Source: an uncultured bacterium (GTDB lineage: Bacteria > Cyanobacteriota > Vampirovibrionia > Gastranaerophilales > Gastranaerophilaceae). Taken from it: 64,000 nt of DNA. Under the pieces are notes generated by a model. It saw only the letters and a program-made list of their open reading frames with translations. It had not been told where the DNA came from and ran no database searches. A program made the translations under genes and the position numbers. The stretch lies in NCBI GenBank assembly GCA_902795965.1, contig CADBNI010000031.1:1-64000 (forward strand), given 5' to 3'. How positions within the stretch are numbered: position 1 is the stretch's first letter; every line of letters begins with the position of its first letter. Of this stretch, positions 24,967-32,643 are shown in pieces.

Positions 24967-25178
24967 TATTTACCTCCTTTTTTTCTGTAGGGCAACTCGT
25001 TAGAAATCAATTTGAAATGCGATTTAGAAATCGTAATCGTCTTGAAAATTCTGCGTTTTCTGGAGGCAGATTTGTGTTGGAGCAAGTGGCCAATACCTGC
25101 TTGTCTTCTGATAATTTTGCCTGTTGCTGAGATTTTGTAACGTTTTGCAGCAGACTTGTGAGTTTTCATTTTTGGCAT
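24966..25178 (-). CDS. rpmI: 50S ribosomal protein L35
   Basis: The 70-residue protein starts [15 protein letters not shown], which follows the ribosome-binding site AAAGAGGACAAA, and is strongly basic. The open frame continues 104 codons upstream, but those codons cross a repeat and make no sense as L35, so I start at 25178. L35 is usually about 65 residues. It is the first gene of the rpmI-rplT pair. Confidence 0.95.
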   Translation of the reverse strand: MPKMKTHKSAAKRYKISATGKIIRRQAGIGHLLQHKSASRKRRIFKTITISKSHFKLISNELPYRKKGGK

Positions 25179-25243
25179 TTTGTCCTCTTTCTGTGCATTG
25201 CACGGCTTAAAGTGTAAACGGAATACCTCGGGCATACCAAAGC

Positions 25244-25260
25244 CTTGAGATTTCCTCAAG
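25244..25260 (-). promoter_or_regulatory. Hairpin in the rpmI-rplT leader
   Basis: CTTGAG and CTCAAG pair around a five-base loop about 70 bases before rpmI. In many bacteria L20 represses this operon through its mRNA leader. This stem is in a suitable place, but I cannot match it to a known L20 leader fold. The rest of the 25179-25447 gap holds degenerate GATAAGT repeats and a short family A copy. Confidence 0.25.
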
Positions 25261-25369
25261 AGAAATTGTAGTACAAATCGAACCAAATTGCAAGCAATTT
25301 GTGTATATTTGTAAAAGTGAGATAAGTTAGGTAAGTAGGATAAGTTTGATAAGTACGTATCGTTAAATA

Positions 25370-25412
25370 ACTCCCCTCTCCTAAAGATTAGGAGAGGGTT
25401 AGGGTGAGGTTT
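25370..25412. repeat. Short palindromic repeat element, family A
   Basis: Only the G/C stem is present: CCCCTCTCCT, ATTAGGAGAGGG and then TTAGGGTGAGG. The variable core is missing. It lies in the leader region of rpmI. Confidence 0.6.
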
Positions 25413-25447
25413 GATATTGTTATGCAGGGGTGGCATATGCCCCGCAA

Positions 25448-25666
25448 TTATTCCAATCCCGAAAAGTCCGTCAACTCCGATACCGAGCACTCAAGTGCCT
25501 TTGCAATCAAAATAACCGTATCCAATGAAGGTTTTGAAAACGCAACCTCAATCTTTCCCATAAAATTCAACCCGATACCAATCCTGTCCGCAAGCTGTTG
25601 TTGAGTCAGCCCCACAGCCTTTCGCCTGCGTTTGATATTTTTACCTAATAACTCATAGAAATTCAT
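25448..25666 (-). CDS. XRE-family HTH regulator paired with the pilin at 25756 (cassette 4)
   Basis: A minimal 72-residue regulator: helix-turn-helix from residue 8 to about 62 (GKNIKRRRKAVGLTQQQLAD, then MGKIEVAFSKPSLD) and almost nothing else. A 19-base palindrome overlaps its start codon and a second covers the divergent pilin's -35 region. No ribosome-binding site precedes the ATG. A TATAAT for this gene lies within the shared region. The layout fits a repressor that also controls itself. Confidence 0.85.
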   Translation of the reverse strand: MNFYELLGKNIKRRRKAVGLTQQQLADRIGIGLNFMGKIEVAFSKPSLDTVILIAKALECSVSELTDFSGLE

Positions 25667-25732
25667 ACGTACAGTCTATACGTAAATTTTTGTTAATTAT
25701 ACGTTCCATTAGAACGTAAAATGAGTTATAAT
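25666..25732 (+). promoter_or_regulatory. Twin 19-base operators and pilin promoter, cassette 4
   Basis: Operator 1 (25666-25684) is TACGTA-N7-TACGTA; operator 2 (25700-25718) is TACGTTC-N5-GAACGTA, perfect 7-base arms. Both are 19 bases long with the same outer TACGT and ACGTA, which strongly suggests one dimeric protein. A TATAAT for the pilin lies at 25727-25732 with a poor -35 (TTCCAT, 25704-25709) inside operator 2. Confidence 0.75.
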
Positions 25733-25755
25733 AATATAAAAAAGAGAGTTAAATA

Positions 25756-26532
25756 ATGACTAAAAAATCAAGTTTTACAATGGCGGAAGTTTGGGAAAAT
25801 TTATCAGCCCCCACCCTCCCCCATGTGGGAGGGAAGAATTGCTTAATGAGCAGAGCGAATTTAGCAATTCGGGAGTGGGCTTCTGCTAAAGGTTTTACTT
25901 TAGCAGAAGTATTAATTACATTAGGCATCATCGGCGTTGTAGCGGCAATAACAATGCCTGTCATAAAAAGTAAAATTGAAAAAATCATTCTCAGACAACA
26001 ATTCTTAAAGCAATACAACAATATTGTTTCAATAAGAAAAATTATCGAAACCGAAAGTGGGGATATTATACAGTGCTACGCTATAAGTTTACCTTTTAAG
26101 GCTTTTAACACAGATTGTAACTCTTTTTGGACATCGTTTTTTGAAAAAACAAAAGTTGCAAAAACCTGTCGTTACGGTTCGGAAGGTTGTTCTCCTACAT
26201 ACAAAACAATGGAAGAAGTTGCGGCAGAAGGCGGAAGATACAACGGCACAAGAGAGTATATCGACAAAAAAGCATACACTGCACACATTTTAGCTGACGG
26301 TGCAATTATTTATGTCCCAAATGACTACTGGGTAAAATATGCATTTTTCATTGATGTAAACGGTTCTAAAGCTCCCAATAAATACGGTTATGACATGTTT
26401 CACGTAGTTTTGCACAAAAACGCAACAAAATTGACTGATGTGCCATATCCTATTTGGGAAAAAGGCGGCAGAAGAATAAAAAATATGTTATTAAACAATG
26501 ATGATGTAAACAGCAGCCTTTTTACAGAGTAA
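25756..26532 (+). CDS. Pilin-like protein with a repeat inserted in its leader (cassette 4)
   Basis: A 258-residue pseudopilin. The membrane helix begins at F47 in KGFTLAEVLITLGIIGVVAA. The 46-residue leader is far longer than usual: residues about 19-44 come from a family A element (25804-25882). Before it lies a second pilin-like start, SSFTMAEVW (residues 5-13), as if the leader was split and copied. The later motif is DVNGSKAPNKYGYDMFHV (about 197-214). Ribosome-binding site AAAGAGAGTTAA. Whether prepilin peptidase cuts after residue 6 or 46 is open. Convergent with nadE, one base apart. Confidence 0.85.
   Translation: MTKKSSFTMAEVWENLSAPTLPHVGGKNCLMSRANLAIREWASAKGFTLAEVLITLGIIGVVAAITMPVIKSKIEKIILRQQFLKQYNNIVSIRKIIETESGDIIQCYAISLPFKAFNTDCNSFWTSFFEKTKVAKTCRYGSEGCSPTYKTMEEVAAEGGRYNGTREYIDKKAYTAHILADGAIIYVPNDYWVKYAFFIDVNGSKAPNKYGYDMFHVVLHKNATKLTDVPYPIWEKGGRRIKNMLLNNDDVNSSLFTE
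25804..25882. repeat. Family A palindromic element inside a pilin gene
   Basis: Read on the minus strand it runs CCCACTCCC, the core GAATTGCT...AGCAATTC (perfect 8-base arms), then TTCCCTCCC and GGGGGAGGGTGGGGGC. It is in frame with the pilin and makes up much of its leader. Confidence 0.75.
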
Positions 26533-26533
26533 T

Positions 26534-27937
26534 CTAATACATCCTCTGCATAACGGGCAAATTTGCGCCCGCAAAAAACGCACGTTCCGTCAACCTTACA
26601 CCAAGGCATAACTGATGACGTTTAAACTGCATACGATAAATCTTTCTCACAACTTCATCAACAATAGCCCTGTCGTATTTTTCGCAAATTTCATCAACCG
26701 ATTTGTTTTGTTCCAAATACATCTCGATAATATCGTCAAGAACCGCATAATCGGGCAATCTGTCCGAATCCTTCTGATTTGGGTGCAATTCTGCCGACGG
26801 AGCTTTATCAATAATCGCCTGCGGAATTACCTCACCGTCCTTATTCAAATAGTTTGAAACCTTATAAACATTGGTTTTTGTCAAATCGCAAATCAAATTG
26901 TATCCGCCCGCCAAATCCCCGTATAAAGTGCCAAATCCCATAGCACTTTCGGATTTGTTGCCTGTCGAAAGCAATAAATACCCTTCACGATTTGAATAAA
27001 ACATCAAAATAAGTCCTCTCAAACGTGCCTGCAAATTTTCTTCCGCCAAATCGTGCAATCTTTCGCGACCTTCCATAAACGCTTCAAACAAGTCCTTAAT
27101 CGGTTCGGTAACAGTTTTTATACCTAAATTTTTTGCAAGTTCAACACTGTCAGTCACACTTCCCGTTGACGAAAACATGCTCGGCATCATAACACCCAAA
27201 ACATTTTCCGCTCCCAAAGCCCGAACCGCCAAAACAGCCGTCAATGCGCTGTCAATTCCGCCCGACAAACCCAAAACAACCTTTTTTATCCCCGTATTTT
27301 CACAATACTCTTTAAGCGCAAATGTCGTAACCGTCACAATATCTTTCTCAAACGGTTCTTCAACAAATTCAATTACATGTCCGAAATCAACGGTTTCAAC
27401 ATCTTCTTCACACAAAGGCATCAAAAGAGTTAATTTATTATCGCAATTTTTGGCAAAACTTCTACCCGCAAAAATATTTTCGTCCGCCAAACCAATCGTA
27501 TTCACGTAAACAAAATCACAATCCGTTTCAATCCAGTCTACAAAACTCCTAAACGTATTCATTGCAAAATATCTGTTTTTGACAAGCACATACAAATCGC
27601 AGTCAACACCCGACAAAAACGTATCCGACACAAAAACATTCTTTCCGCAAATTTCAAAATACCCGTCCTCGGACATCTCCACATGCCCGTTTCTTATCAA
27701 AACATCACCGACAAGAATATTTGTATCAAACTTTTTATCCGCAATCGCCTGATAAAACTCGCTTTGCAAATGACGGCATTTTTCGTCCAAAACCAAATCT
27801 TTTCCGCCCAAATCCAAAATATCCGCCTGCGGAAAAATTATCAAATCACTGTTTAAATTAATATGTTTTATAATATTATCAAAATTAAATTTAAAATCAC
27901 CTGTTTTATATTTGATTTGTGCGATTGTCGTTTTCAT
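26534..27937 (-). CDS. nadE: NAD+ synthetase with a degenerate glutaminase domain
   Basis: The C-terminal synthetase domain is intact: ATP-binding LGLSGGIDSALTAVLA (about residue 227), STGNKSESAMGFGTLYGD and the final KRHQLCLGVRLTERAFF. The N-terminal carbon-nitrogen hydrolase domain (about residues 1-185) is shortened and lacks the catalytic residues: the usual FPE is FPQ (Gln 37), and neither the Lys of the KxxLPNYGVFDE region nor the Cys of the CED motif is visible. The protein has 467 residues against about 540 or more in glutamine-dependent enzymes. It probably uses free ammonia. It stands alone. Confidence 0.88.
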   Translation of the reverse strand: MKTTIAQIKYKTGDFKFNFDNIIKHINLNSDLIIFPQADILDLGGKDLVLDEKCRHLQSEFYQAIADKKFDTNILVGDVLIRNGHVEMSEDGYFEICGKNVFVSDTFLSGVDCDLYVLVKNRYFAMNTFRSFVDWIETDCDFVYVNTIGLADENIFAGRSFAKNCDNKLTLLMPLCEEDVETVDFGHVIEFVEEPFEKDIVTVTTFALKEYCENTGIKKVVLGLSGGIDSALTAVLAVRALGAENVLGVMMPSMFSSTGSVTDSVELAKNLGIKTVTEPIKDLFEAFMEGRERLHDLAEENLQARLRGLILMFYSNREGYLLLSTGNKSESAMGFGTLYGDLAGGYNLICDLTKTNVYKVSNYLNKDGEVIPQAIIDKAPSAELHPNQKDSDRLPDYAVLDDIIEMYLEQNKSVDEICEKYDRAIVDEVVRKIYRMQFKRHQLCLGVRLTERAFFAGANLPVMQRMY

Positions 27938-27987
27938 TACGGTTTCCTTATTATTTTTTATATATTATTTTACAATAAGTCTAAAAT

Positions 27988-28043
27988 ACTGTCATACTGA
28001 GCAACAGCGAAAAATCTCATAGCTTTACCGCCTCAGAATGACA
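27988..28043. repeat. Short dispersed repeat, family B
   Basis: The sequence GTCATACTGAGCAACAGCG, then AAAAATCTCAT, and CTCAGAATGACAAG repeats the ends of the other family B copies as an imperfect palindrome between nadE and ftsQ. It may also help end the ftsQ transcript. Confidence 0.5.
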
Positions 28044-28053
28044 AGAAAAGAAT

Positions 28054-28953
28054 TTACTCCAATTTCAAATAATTAACTTTTTCCCAGCTCAAATCCAAAT
28101 ATTTGACTTTGGTTTTGACCTGTTTAACCTGCGGTAAAATTGAGGGAATTCTCTCAATTCGTTTGTAAACGGTTTCATCAAGCCTACCGAGTCTTATGTT
28201 GACCGATTTGATTTTTACGTAAATATCGTTCGGGTTTCTGAAATCAACATATTCAACGGGTTCTTTGGAATATGTTTCTATATATTTAACTATTTTTTGA
28301 ATTTCTTTAACCCGTTTCAAATCCCACTTGTGATAGTCGTCCCCTTTGTTTCCGTATGACAGAACCAAAATCGTTTTATAGGATTTTTTTAACGGCAAAA
28401 ATTCATGCCCGATAAGTTTTCCGTCCGTTGTAAAAAATGCTGCGGGATTAGCTTTTACATCAGGTGCAATCATAATTGCGGGGGTACGTTCACGCAAAAT
28501 AATCTGCATTCTTGCAGGAAAAGCATATCGTCTTATATAAACATCTTCGACAGGAGAAAGTTTCATAATCTCTTTTTTTATGGAAGCTGTCCTTGCCATA
28601 TACAGAGGTACATTAGGTACGTTACTGTTTTTGAGAAGCACCATTATTTTGTGTGACGGAACGATATGATTGTTAATAATTTGTATCGCATTTCCGTCAA
28701 CACGACTGAACGCTTTGGAATCCATATACCAGCCTTTTAATTTCAATGCGTGGTAAAGCCCAAAAACCATCAAACACATAAGGAAAAACCTTCCGACATT
28801 TCTCAAACGCTCCTGTTTAAGTCTGCCTTTTCGCACAAGTCTTTCTCTGCGTTTCTTTTTTACAAAACGCTTTCCGTCGGGAACTTGTTCCGTTGTTTCT
28901 TCAACTTCCGCATTTTCAAGATTTTCTGAATTCTCTGAATTTTCTTCGTTCAT
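28054..28953 (-). CDS. ftsQ: Cell division protein FtsQ/DivIB
   Basis: A 299-residue division protein with an acidic then strongly basic cytoplasmic N-terminus (about residues 1-52), one membrane helix (about 53-70, GRFFLMCLMVFGLYHAL), a POTRA domain (about 77-155) and a beta domain with the segment RRYAFPARMQIILRERTPA. It connects the divisome to peptidoglycan synthesis. It overlaps ddl by one base at the end of murC-murB-ddl-ftsQ, a common order in the division and wall cluster. ftsA and ftsZ do not follow. Confidence 0.88.
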   Translation of the reverse strand: MNEENSENSENLENAEVEETTEQVPDGKRFVKKKRRERLVRKGRLKQERLRNVGRFFLMCLMVFGLYHALKLKGWYMDSKAFSRVDGNAIQIINNHIVPSHKIMVLLKNSNVPNVPLYMARTASIKKEIMKLSPVEDVYIRRYAFPARMQIILRERTPAIMIAPDVKANPAAFFTTDGKLIGHEFLPLKKSYKTILVLSYGNKGDDYHKWDLKRVKEIQKIVKYIETYSKEPVEYVDFRNPNDIYVKIKSVNIRLGRLDETVYKRIERIPSILPQVKQVKTKVKYLDLSWEKVNYLKLE

Positions 28954-29903
28954 TATTTGTTCAATCCTGCGCTGTTTAAAATTAATTGTACCAAATTATC
29001 GTAGTCTATGTCCATAGCCTTTGCTTGAGCGGGCAAATCGCTTACCGCAGTCATTCCGGGACTTGTATTAATTTCCAAAAGGTACGGAATATCATTCATC
29101 ATCATAAAATCAATTCTCGAAACACTTCTGCAACCCGCAGTTTCAAACGCTTTTACCGCAACTTCTTTTACATGCTCGGTTACTTCTTTTGAAAGGTTTG
29201 CGGGACAGATAAAATCCGACATTCCGCTTGTATATTTTGCCTCAAAATCGTACCATTCCGTTTTCGGTCTTATTTCAAGAATTTCGGTTGCAAACGGTTT
29301 TCCGTCACGTTCCAAAACCCCTACGGTTACAAAAAATCCGTCTATAAATTCCTCAATCAAAACATCATCATTATATTTTATTGCAGTTTCATAAGCAGAT
29401 TGCAAATCCTCTTTTTTATCAACCTTTGTCATACCAAAACTTGAACCTTCACTGACGGGTTTTACAAACAGAGGATAGGTCAAATCTTTTGTTTTTTCAA
29501 AAAGATTTTCACCTTTTCTGACAAACGCGGATTTTGCCATCGGAATATCTTTATTTGTCGAAAGAATACGCTTTGTGTATTCTTTATTCATACAAATCGA
29601 ACTTGCCATAACACCGCAGCCCGTATAAGGAATTTTTAAAATTTCCAAAATTCCCTGAATACAACCGTCCTCACCAAATTTTCCATGTAACGCATTGAAA
29701 GCATAGTCATAATTTCCGCATTTTAATTTATTTGCGATATCGGTATCAACAACCACCAATTCCGCATTTTTATAGCCCAATCTTTGCAACGCATCAAAAC
29801 AACCTTTTCCCGAACGCATGGAAACATCTTTTTCCGAGGACATTCCACCCGCAAGCACTGCAATTTTTGCATTTTTATCTATAACACTCTCAATTTTTTG
29901 CAT
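28953..29903 (-). CDS. ddl: D-alanine-D-alanine ligase
   Basis: An ATP-grasp ligase of 316 residues. Visible motifs are the N-terminal GGMSSEKDVSMRSG, HGKFGEDGCIQGILE with its substrate Glu, FVKPVSEGSSFGM and the magnesium-binding end LLEINTSPGMTAVSDLP. It makes the D-Ala-D-Ala of the peptidoglycan stem. The start overlaps murB by 25 bases. The Ddl type (not VanA-like) is suggested by the normal SSFG loop. Confidence 0.95.
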   Translation of the reverse strand: MQKIESVIDKNAKIAVLAGGMSSEKDVSMRSGKGCFDALQRLGYKNAELVVVDTDIANKLKCGNYDYAFNALHGKFGEDGCIQGILEILKIPYTGCGVMASSICMNKEYTKRILSTNKDIPMAKSAFVRKGENLFEKTKDLTYPLFVKPVSEGSSFGMTKVDKKEDLQSAYETAIKYNDDVLIEEFIDGFFVTVGVLERDGKPFATEILEIRPKTEWYDFEAKYTSGMSDFICPANLSKEVTEHVKEVAVKAFETAGCRSVSRIDFMMMNDIPYLLEINTSPGMTAVSDLPAQAKAMDIDYDNLVQLILNSAGLNK

Positions 29904-30859
29904 AATTCAACCTCATCTTTATTATCACCCAAGTATCTGATTTCGGGCAAAAGTTCTATACCAAATTTTTCATTCACTCTTTTTTGCATTTCAAGCATAA
30001 GTTGCAAAACATCAGTTGATGTTGCATTTCCGTCATTCACAATAAAATTTGCGTGATTTTCCCAAACTTTTGCACCGCCGATTTGCAAATCCTTCACTCC
30101 GCATCCGTCCAAAAGTTTTCCCGCAGAATTGTTTTCGGGATTTTTGAAAATACTTCCGCAATTCGGGAGAACAAGTGAAGGCTGATGAGCTTTCCGAAAC
30201 TCCAAATTTTCCGTCATTTTTTGTTTGATTTTTTCGGGATTATCAGGTGTAAGTTCAAATTCCGCCTCTAAAACGATATAATTTTTATCCTGACAAATCG
30301 AATGACGGTATGAAAATTCCATTTCGCTTTTTGTCAAAGTTTTTATATTTTCCCCGTCATATATTTTTGCGGATTTAAAAACATCAGCAATACACTGCCC
30401 GTGCGCTCCCGCGTTCATAAAGACTTCTCCGCCGACAGATCCCGGAAAACCTATCATAAATTCAAACCCGCTCAATCCGTATTCTGCAGCGGTTTGAGCT
30501 AATTTAGGGCCTTTTACTCCAGCACCTGCAATAATAACCGTTTTGTGTTTGACCTCACCCGCAGGCGTAAAATTCGCAAGCTCATTAACGCCTGCTCCCT
30601 CTCCTAATTTAGGAGAGGGGTGGGGTGAGGTAAAAATTTCATCAAGTTTTGAAGTTGAAAAAACAGCACCCGAAAACCCGAATGACGAAACCAAAGTATT
30701 GGACAAATTGCCGATTACAGCGATTTTTTCAGGCAAATTTTTCATGTCCTCAAATTTTTCGGGAAAATAAACCTTTGCAATTTTCCCGCCAATTTTAAAA
30801 GAAGTATAATTTTTTATTTCAAAATCTTCTTTAATGAGCAATTTGACAGACCTCATCAT
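29879..30859 (-). CDS. murB: UDP-N-acetylenolpyruvoylglucosamine reductase with an in-frame repeat insertion
   Basis: MurB reduces UDP-GlcNAc-enolpyruvate to UDP-MurNAc using FAD and NADPH. Type I signs: NYTSFKIGG, LSGFEFMIGFPGSVGG, SYRHSI, NCGSIFKNP (catalytic Ser) and LLPEIRYLG (catalytic Glu). A family A repeat (30552-30631) is inserted in frame, adding about 27 residues (TSPHPSPKLGEGAGVNELAN and on) in the FAD domain between the SKLDEI and KTVIIAGAG strands. The reading frame is intact on both sides, so the enzyme probably tolerates the loop. The start overlaps the murC end by 29 bases. Confidence 0.94.
   Translation of the reverse strand: MMRSVKLLIKEDFEIKNYTSFKIGGKIAKVYFPEKFEDMKNLPEKIAVIGNLSNTLVSSFGFSGAVFSTSKLDEIFTSPHPSPKLGEGAGVNELANFTPAGEVKHKTVIIAGAGVKGPKLAQTAAEYGLSGFEFMIGFPGSVGGEVFMNAGAHGQCIADVFKSAKIYDGENIKTLTKSEMEFSYRHSICQDKNYIVLEAEFELTPDNPEKIKQKMTENLEFRKAHQPSLVLPNCGSIFKNPENNSAGKLLDGCGVKDLQIGGAKVWENHANFIVNDGNATSTDVLQLMLEMQKRVNEKFGIELLPEIRYLGDNKDEVELCKKLRVL
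30552..30631. repeat. Complete family A palindromic element inside murB
   Basis: Outer ends ACCTCACCC and GGGTGAGGT are perfect inverted repeats. The core is GCAGGCGT...ACGCCTGC (8-base arms), followed by CCCTCTCCT / AGGAGAGGG. This is the most complete copy in the window and defines the element's plan. It is translated as part of murB. Confidence 0.85.
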
Positions 30860-32210
30860 TCAAAGCGGTAAGTTCTTTGCTCAAGTTTGTAATCGTTCCC
30901 GCACCAAGCCCGATTACAACATCATTTTCTTCCAAAGTCGGATACAATTTTGAGGCAACTTCCGCAATCGTTCCGGGAACATATTTGCAGGGGATTGAAA
31001 TATGTTCGGACAAATCGCGCGTAAAGTTTTTGGAATTAATCCCTTCAATTTCATCTTCAGATGCTGCGTAAACATCAGTTACAACGACCTCATCAACACC
31101 GTCAAAAGCATCCAAAAATTCATTCCAAAGATTTTTCAAACGAGTATATCTGTGCGGTTGAAAAACTGCAATAATACGTTTTCCGTCCATACCCTCGGCA
31201 GAAGAAAGAGTTGCCTTAATTTCGGTGGGGTGATGCGCATAATCGTCATAAATCGTTATTCCGTCAAATTCACCGACTTTCTGAAATCTTCTTCCCATAC
31301 CCGAAAAAGTTGCAAAATGCGGTTTGACTTTCGCAACATCAACACCCGCCTGATGCAAACTTGCAATTACCGATAAAGCGTTATAAACATTGTGTTTTCC
31401 ACGCAAGATAATTGTCAAATCCGTTAAAAATTCGCCTTTGTAATAAACGTCAAAAACCGTACAATCAGACATAAGACGAATATTTTTGGCCGTATAATCG
31501 GCATCTTCTTCAATGCCGAAAGTAAGAGTTTTGTGACTGTGAAGTTCTCTTGTAGCTTTGTTATCTTTATTTACGAGAACAACCGAACTTTCGGGAATAT
31601 TAGAAATAAATTTTTCAAAAGTTTCAAGAATTGATTTAAGTCCCTCTTTATAAAAATCAAGGTGATCAGCCTCCAAATTGTTTACGACACAAACATTCGG
31701 CGCATATTTAACTATTGTTCCGTCACTTTCGTCCAACTCTGCCGTAAAATATTTTCCGTCCTGACACTGCGCATTTATACCTAATTCGGGGATAATTCCT
31801 CCGACAACGAAAGATGGCTTTAACCCCGCTTTTTCAAGCACATAAGAACAAAGCCCCGAAGTTGTTGTTTTGCCGTGAGTTCCCGAAAATCCGAGGAAAA
31901 ATTTTCCCCATTTGGAAATTTCCGCCAAAATATCCGAACGGTGATAAACCTTCAAGCCCAATTCTTTTGCCCTAATCATTTCGGGGTTTGTATCTCTGAT
32001 AGCCGTACTTGCAACGATAGTAGCATCAGCGGGAACATTTTCCGCTCTTTGCCCTATATAAACCGTTGCACCTAATTTTCTCAATTTGTCAATATATTTG
32101 CTGTCAACGATATCCGAACCCGACACTTCACAGCCGTTTTCCAACAAATACTTCGCCAAACCGCTCATTCCTACACCGCCAATGGCGATAAAATAATATT
32201 TTTTATTCAA
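30831..32210 (-). CDS. murC: UDP-N-acetylmuramate-L-alanine ligase
   Basis: The 459-residue Mur ligase has the N-terminal dinucleotide-like fold (FIAIGGVGMSGLAKYLLENG), the ATP site FSGTHGKTTTSG (about residue 110) and the C-terminal domain with YDDYAHHPTEIKATL and FQPHRYTR, both diagnostic for MurC. It adds L-Ala to UDP-MurNAc. First gene of murC-murB-ddl-ftsQ; all four overlap, so they form one operon. Confidence 0.96.
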   Translation of the reverse strand: MNKKYYFIAIGGVGMSGLAKYLLENGCEVSGSDIVDSKYIDKLRKLGATVYIGQRAENVPADATIVASTAIRDTNPEMIRAKELGLKVYHRSDILAEISKWGKFFLGFSGTHGKTTTSGLCSYVLEKAGLKPSFVVGGIIPELGINAQCQDGKYFTAELDESDGTIVKYAPNVCVVNNLEADHLDFYKEGLKSILETFEKFISNIPESSVVLVNKDNKATRELHSHKTLTFGIEEDADYTAKNIRLMSDCTVFDVYYKGEFLTDLTIILRGKHNVYNALSVIASLHQAGVDVAKVKPHFATFSGMGRRFQKVGEFDGITIYDDYAHHPTEIKATLSSAEGMDGKRIIAVFQPHRYTRLKNLWNEFLDAFDGVDEVVVTDVYAASEDEIEGINSKNFTRDLSEHISIPCKYVPGTIAEVASKLYPTLEENDVVIGLGAGTITNLSKELTALNDEVCQIAH

Positions 32211-32273
32211 AATCTCAATCCTTATGTAACATTACTATTATAATACAGAAATACAAATCCTGTCGGAATTTTA

Positions 32274-32555
32274 CTATTTGTTAAGATTGTTTTGCATCTG
32301 AGAAATTTTATGAGGCAGCCAAAGCGGGTTTGCCACCATAGAATATAATTCCGCCTGTGTATGATTAAAGGTATTTATTGAGTTTCTCAACCTGTCATTT
32401 TCTATTTGTTCGGGTGTAATTTCATAACGCAAAAATGTATTAATCGGTGGTTCGGCAATATTATACATAAAATTGCCCGTTTTTACGGTTTGCTTTTTCA
32501 GGTTTTCATATTGCTGATTATTTATGGGGTAATAATTTCCAAAACTTATTCGCAT
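32274..32555 (-). CDS. Small hypothetical protein with an ISF-type N-terminus
   Basis: The 93-residue polar protein starts MRISFGNYYPINNQQYENLK and is rich in Asn and Gln, with no hydrophobic segment or known motif. Its first residues resemble those of unrelated proteins in this window (SITFSAN at 16566, RIGFQGYKP at 62949, VPNFQAE at 20080). No good ribosome-binding site is seen. It lies alone between murC and leuS. Confidence 0.5.
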   Translation of the reverse strand: MRISFGNYYPINNQQYENLKKQTVKTGNFMYNIAEPPINTFLRYEITPEQIENDRLRNSINTFNHTQAELYSMVANPLWLPHKISQMQNNLNK

Positions 32556-32624
32556 ACAAGTATTATAAAATAAAAAATAAAATTTTTTGCTACTTTTAAG
32601 ATATTGTCAACAATTCCATTAAAA

Positions 32625-32643
32625 AAGGGGCTTTATGCCCCTT
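32625..32643. terminator. Intrinsic terminator after leuS
   Basis: AAGGGGC and GCCCCTT pair around TTTAT, with an A-run on the plus-strand left that becomes a T-run for the minus-strand leuS transcript. The stem overlaps the leuS stop. Confidence 0.8.

Noticed and set aside
25179-25490. Upstream extension of the rpmI frame (104 codons)
   Set aside because: It runs through a family A repeat and degenerate repeats; L35 starts at MPKMKTHK with a good ribosome-binding site.
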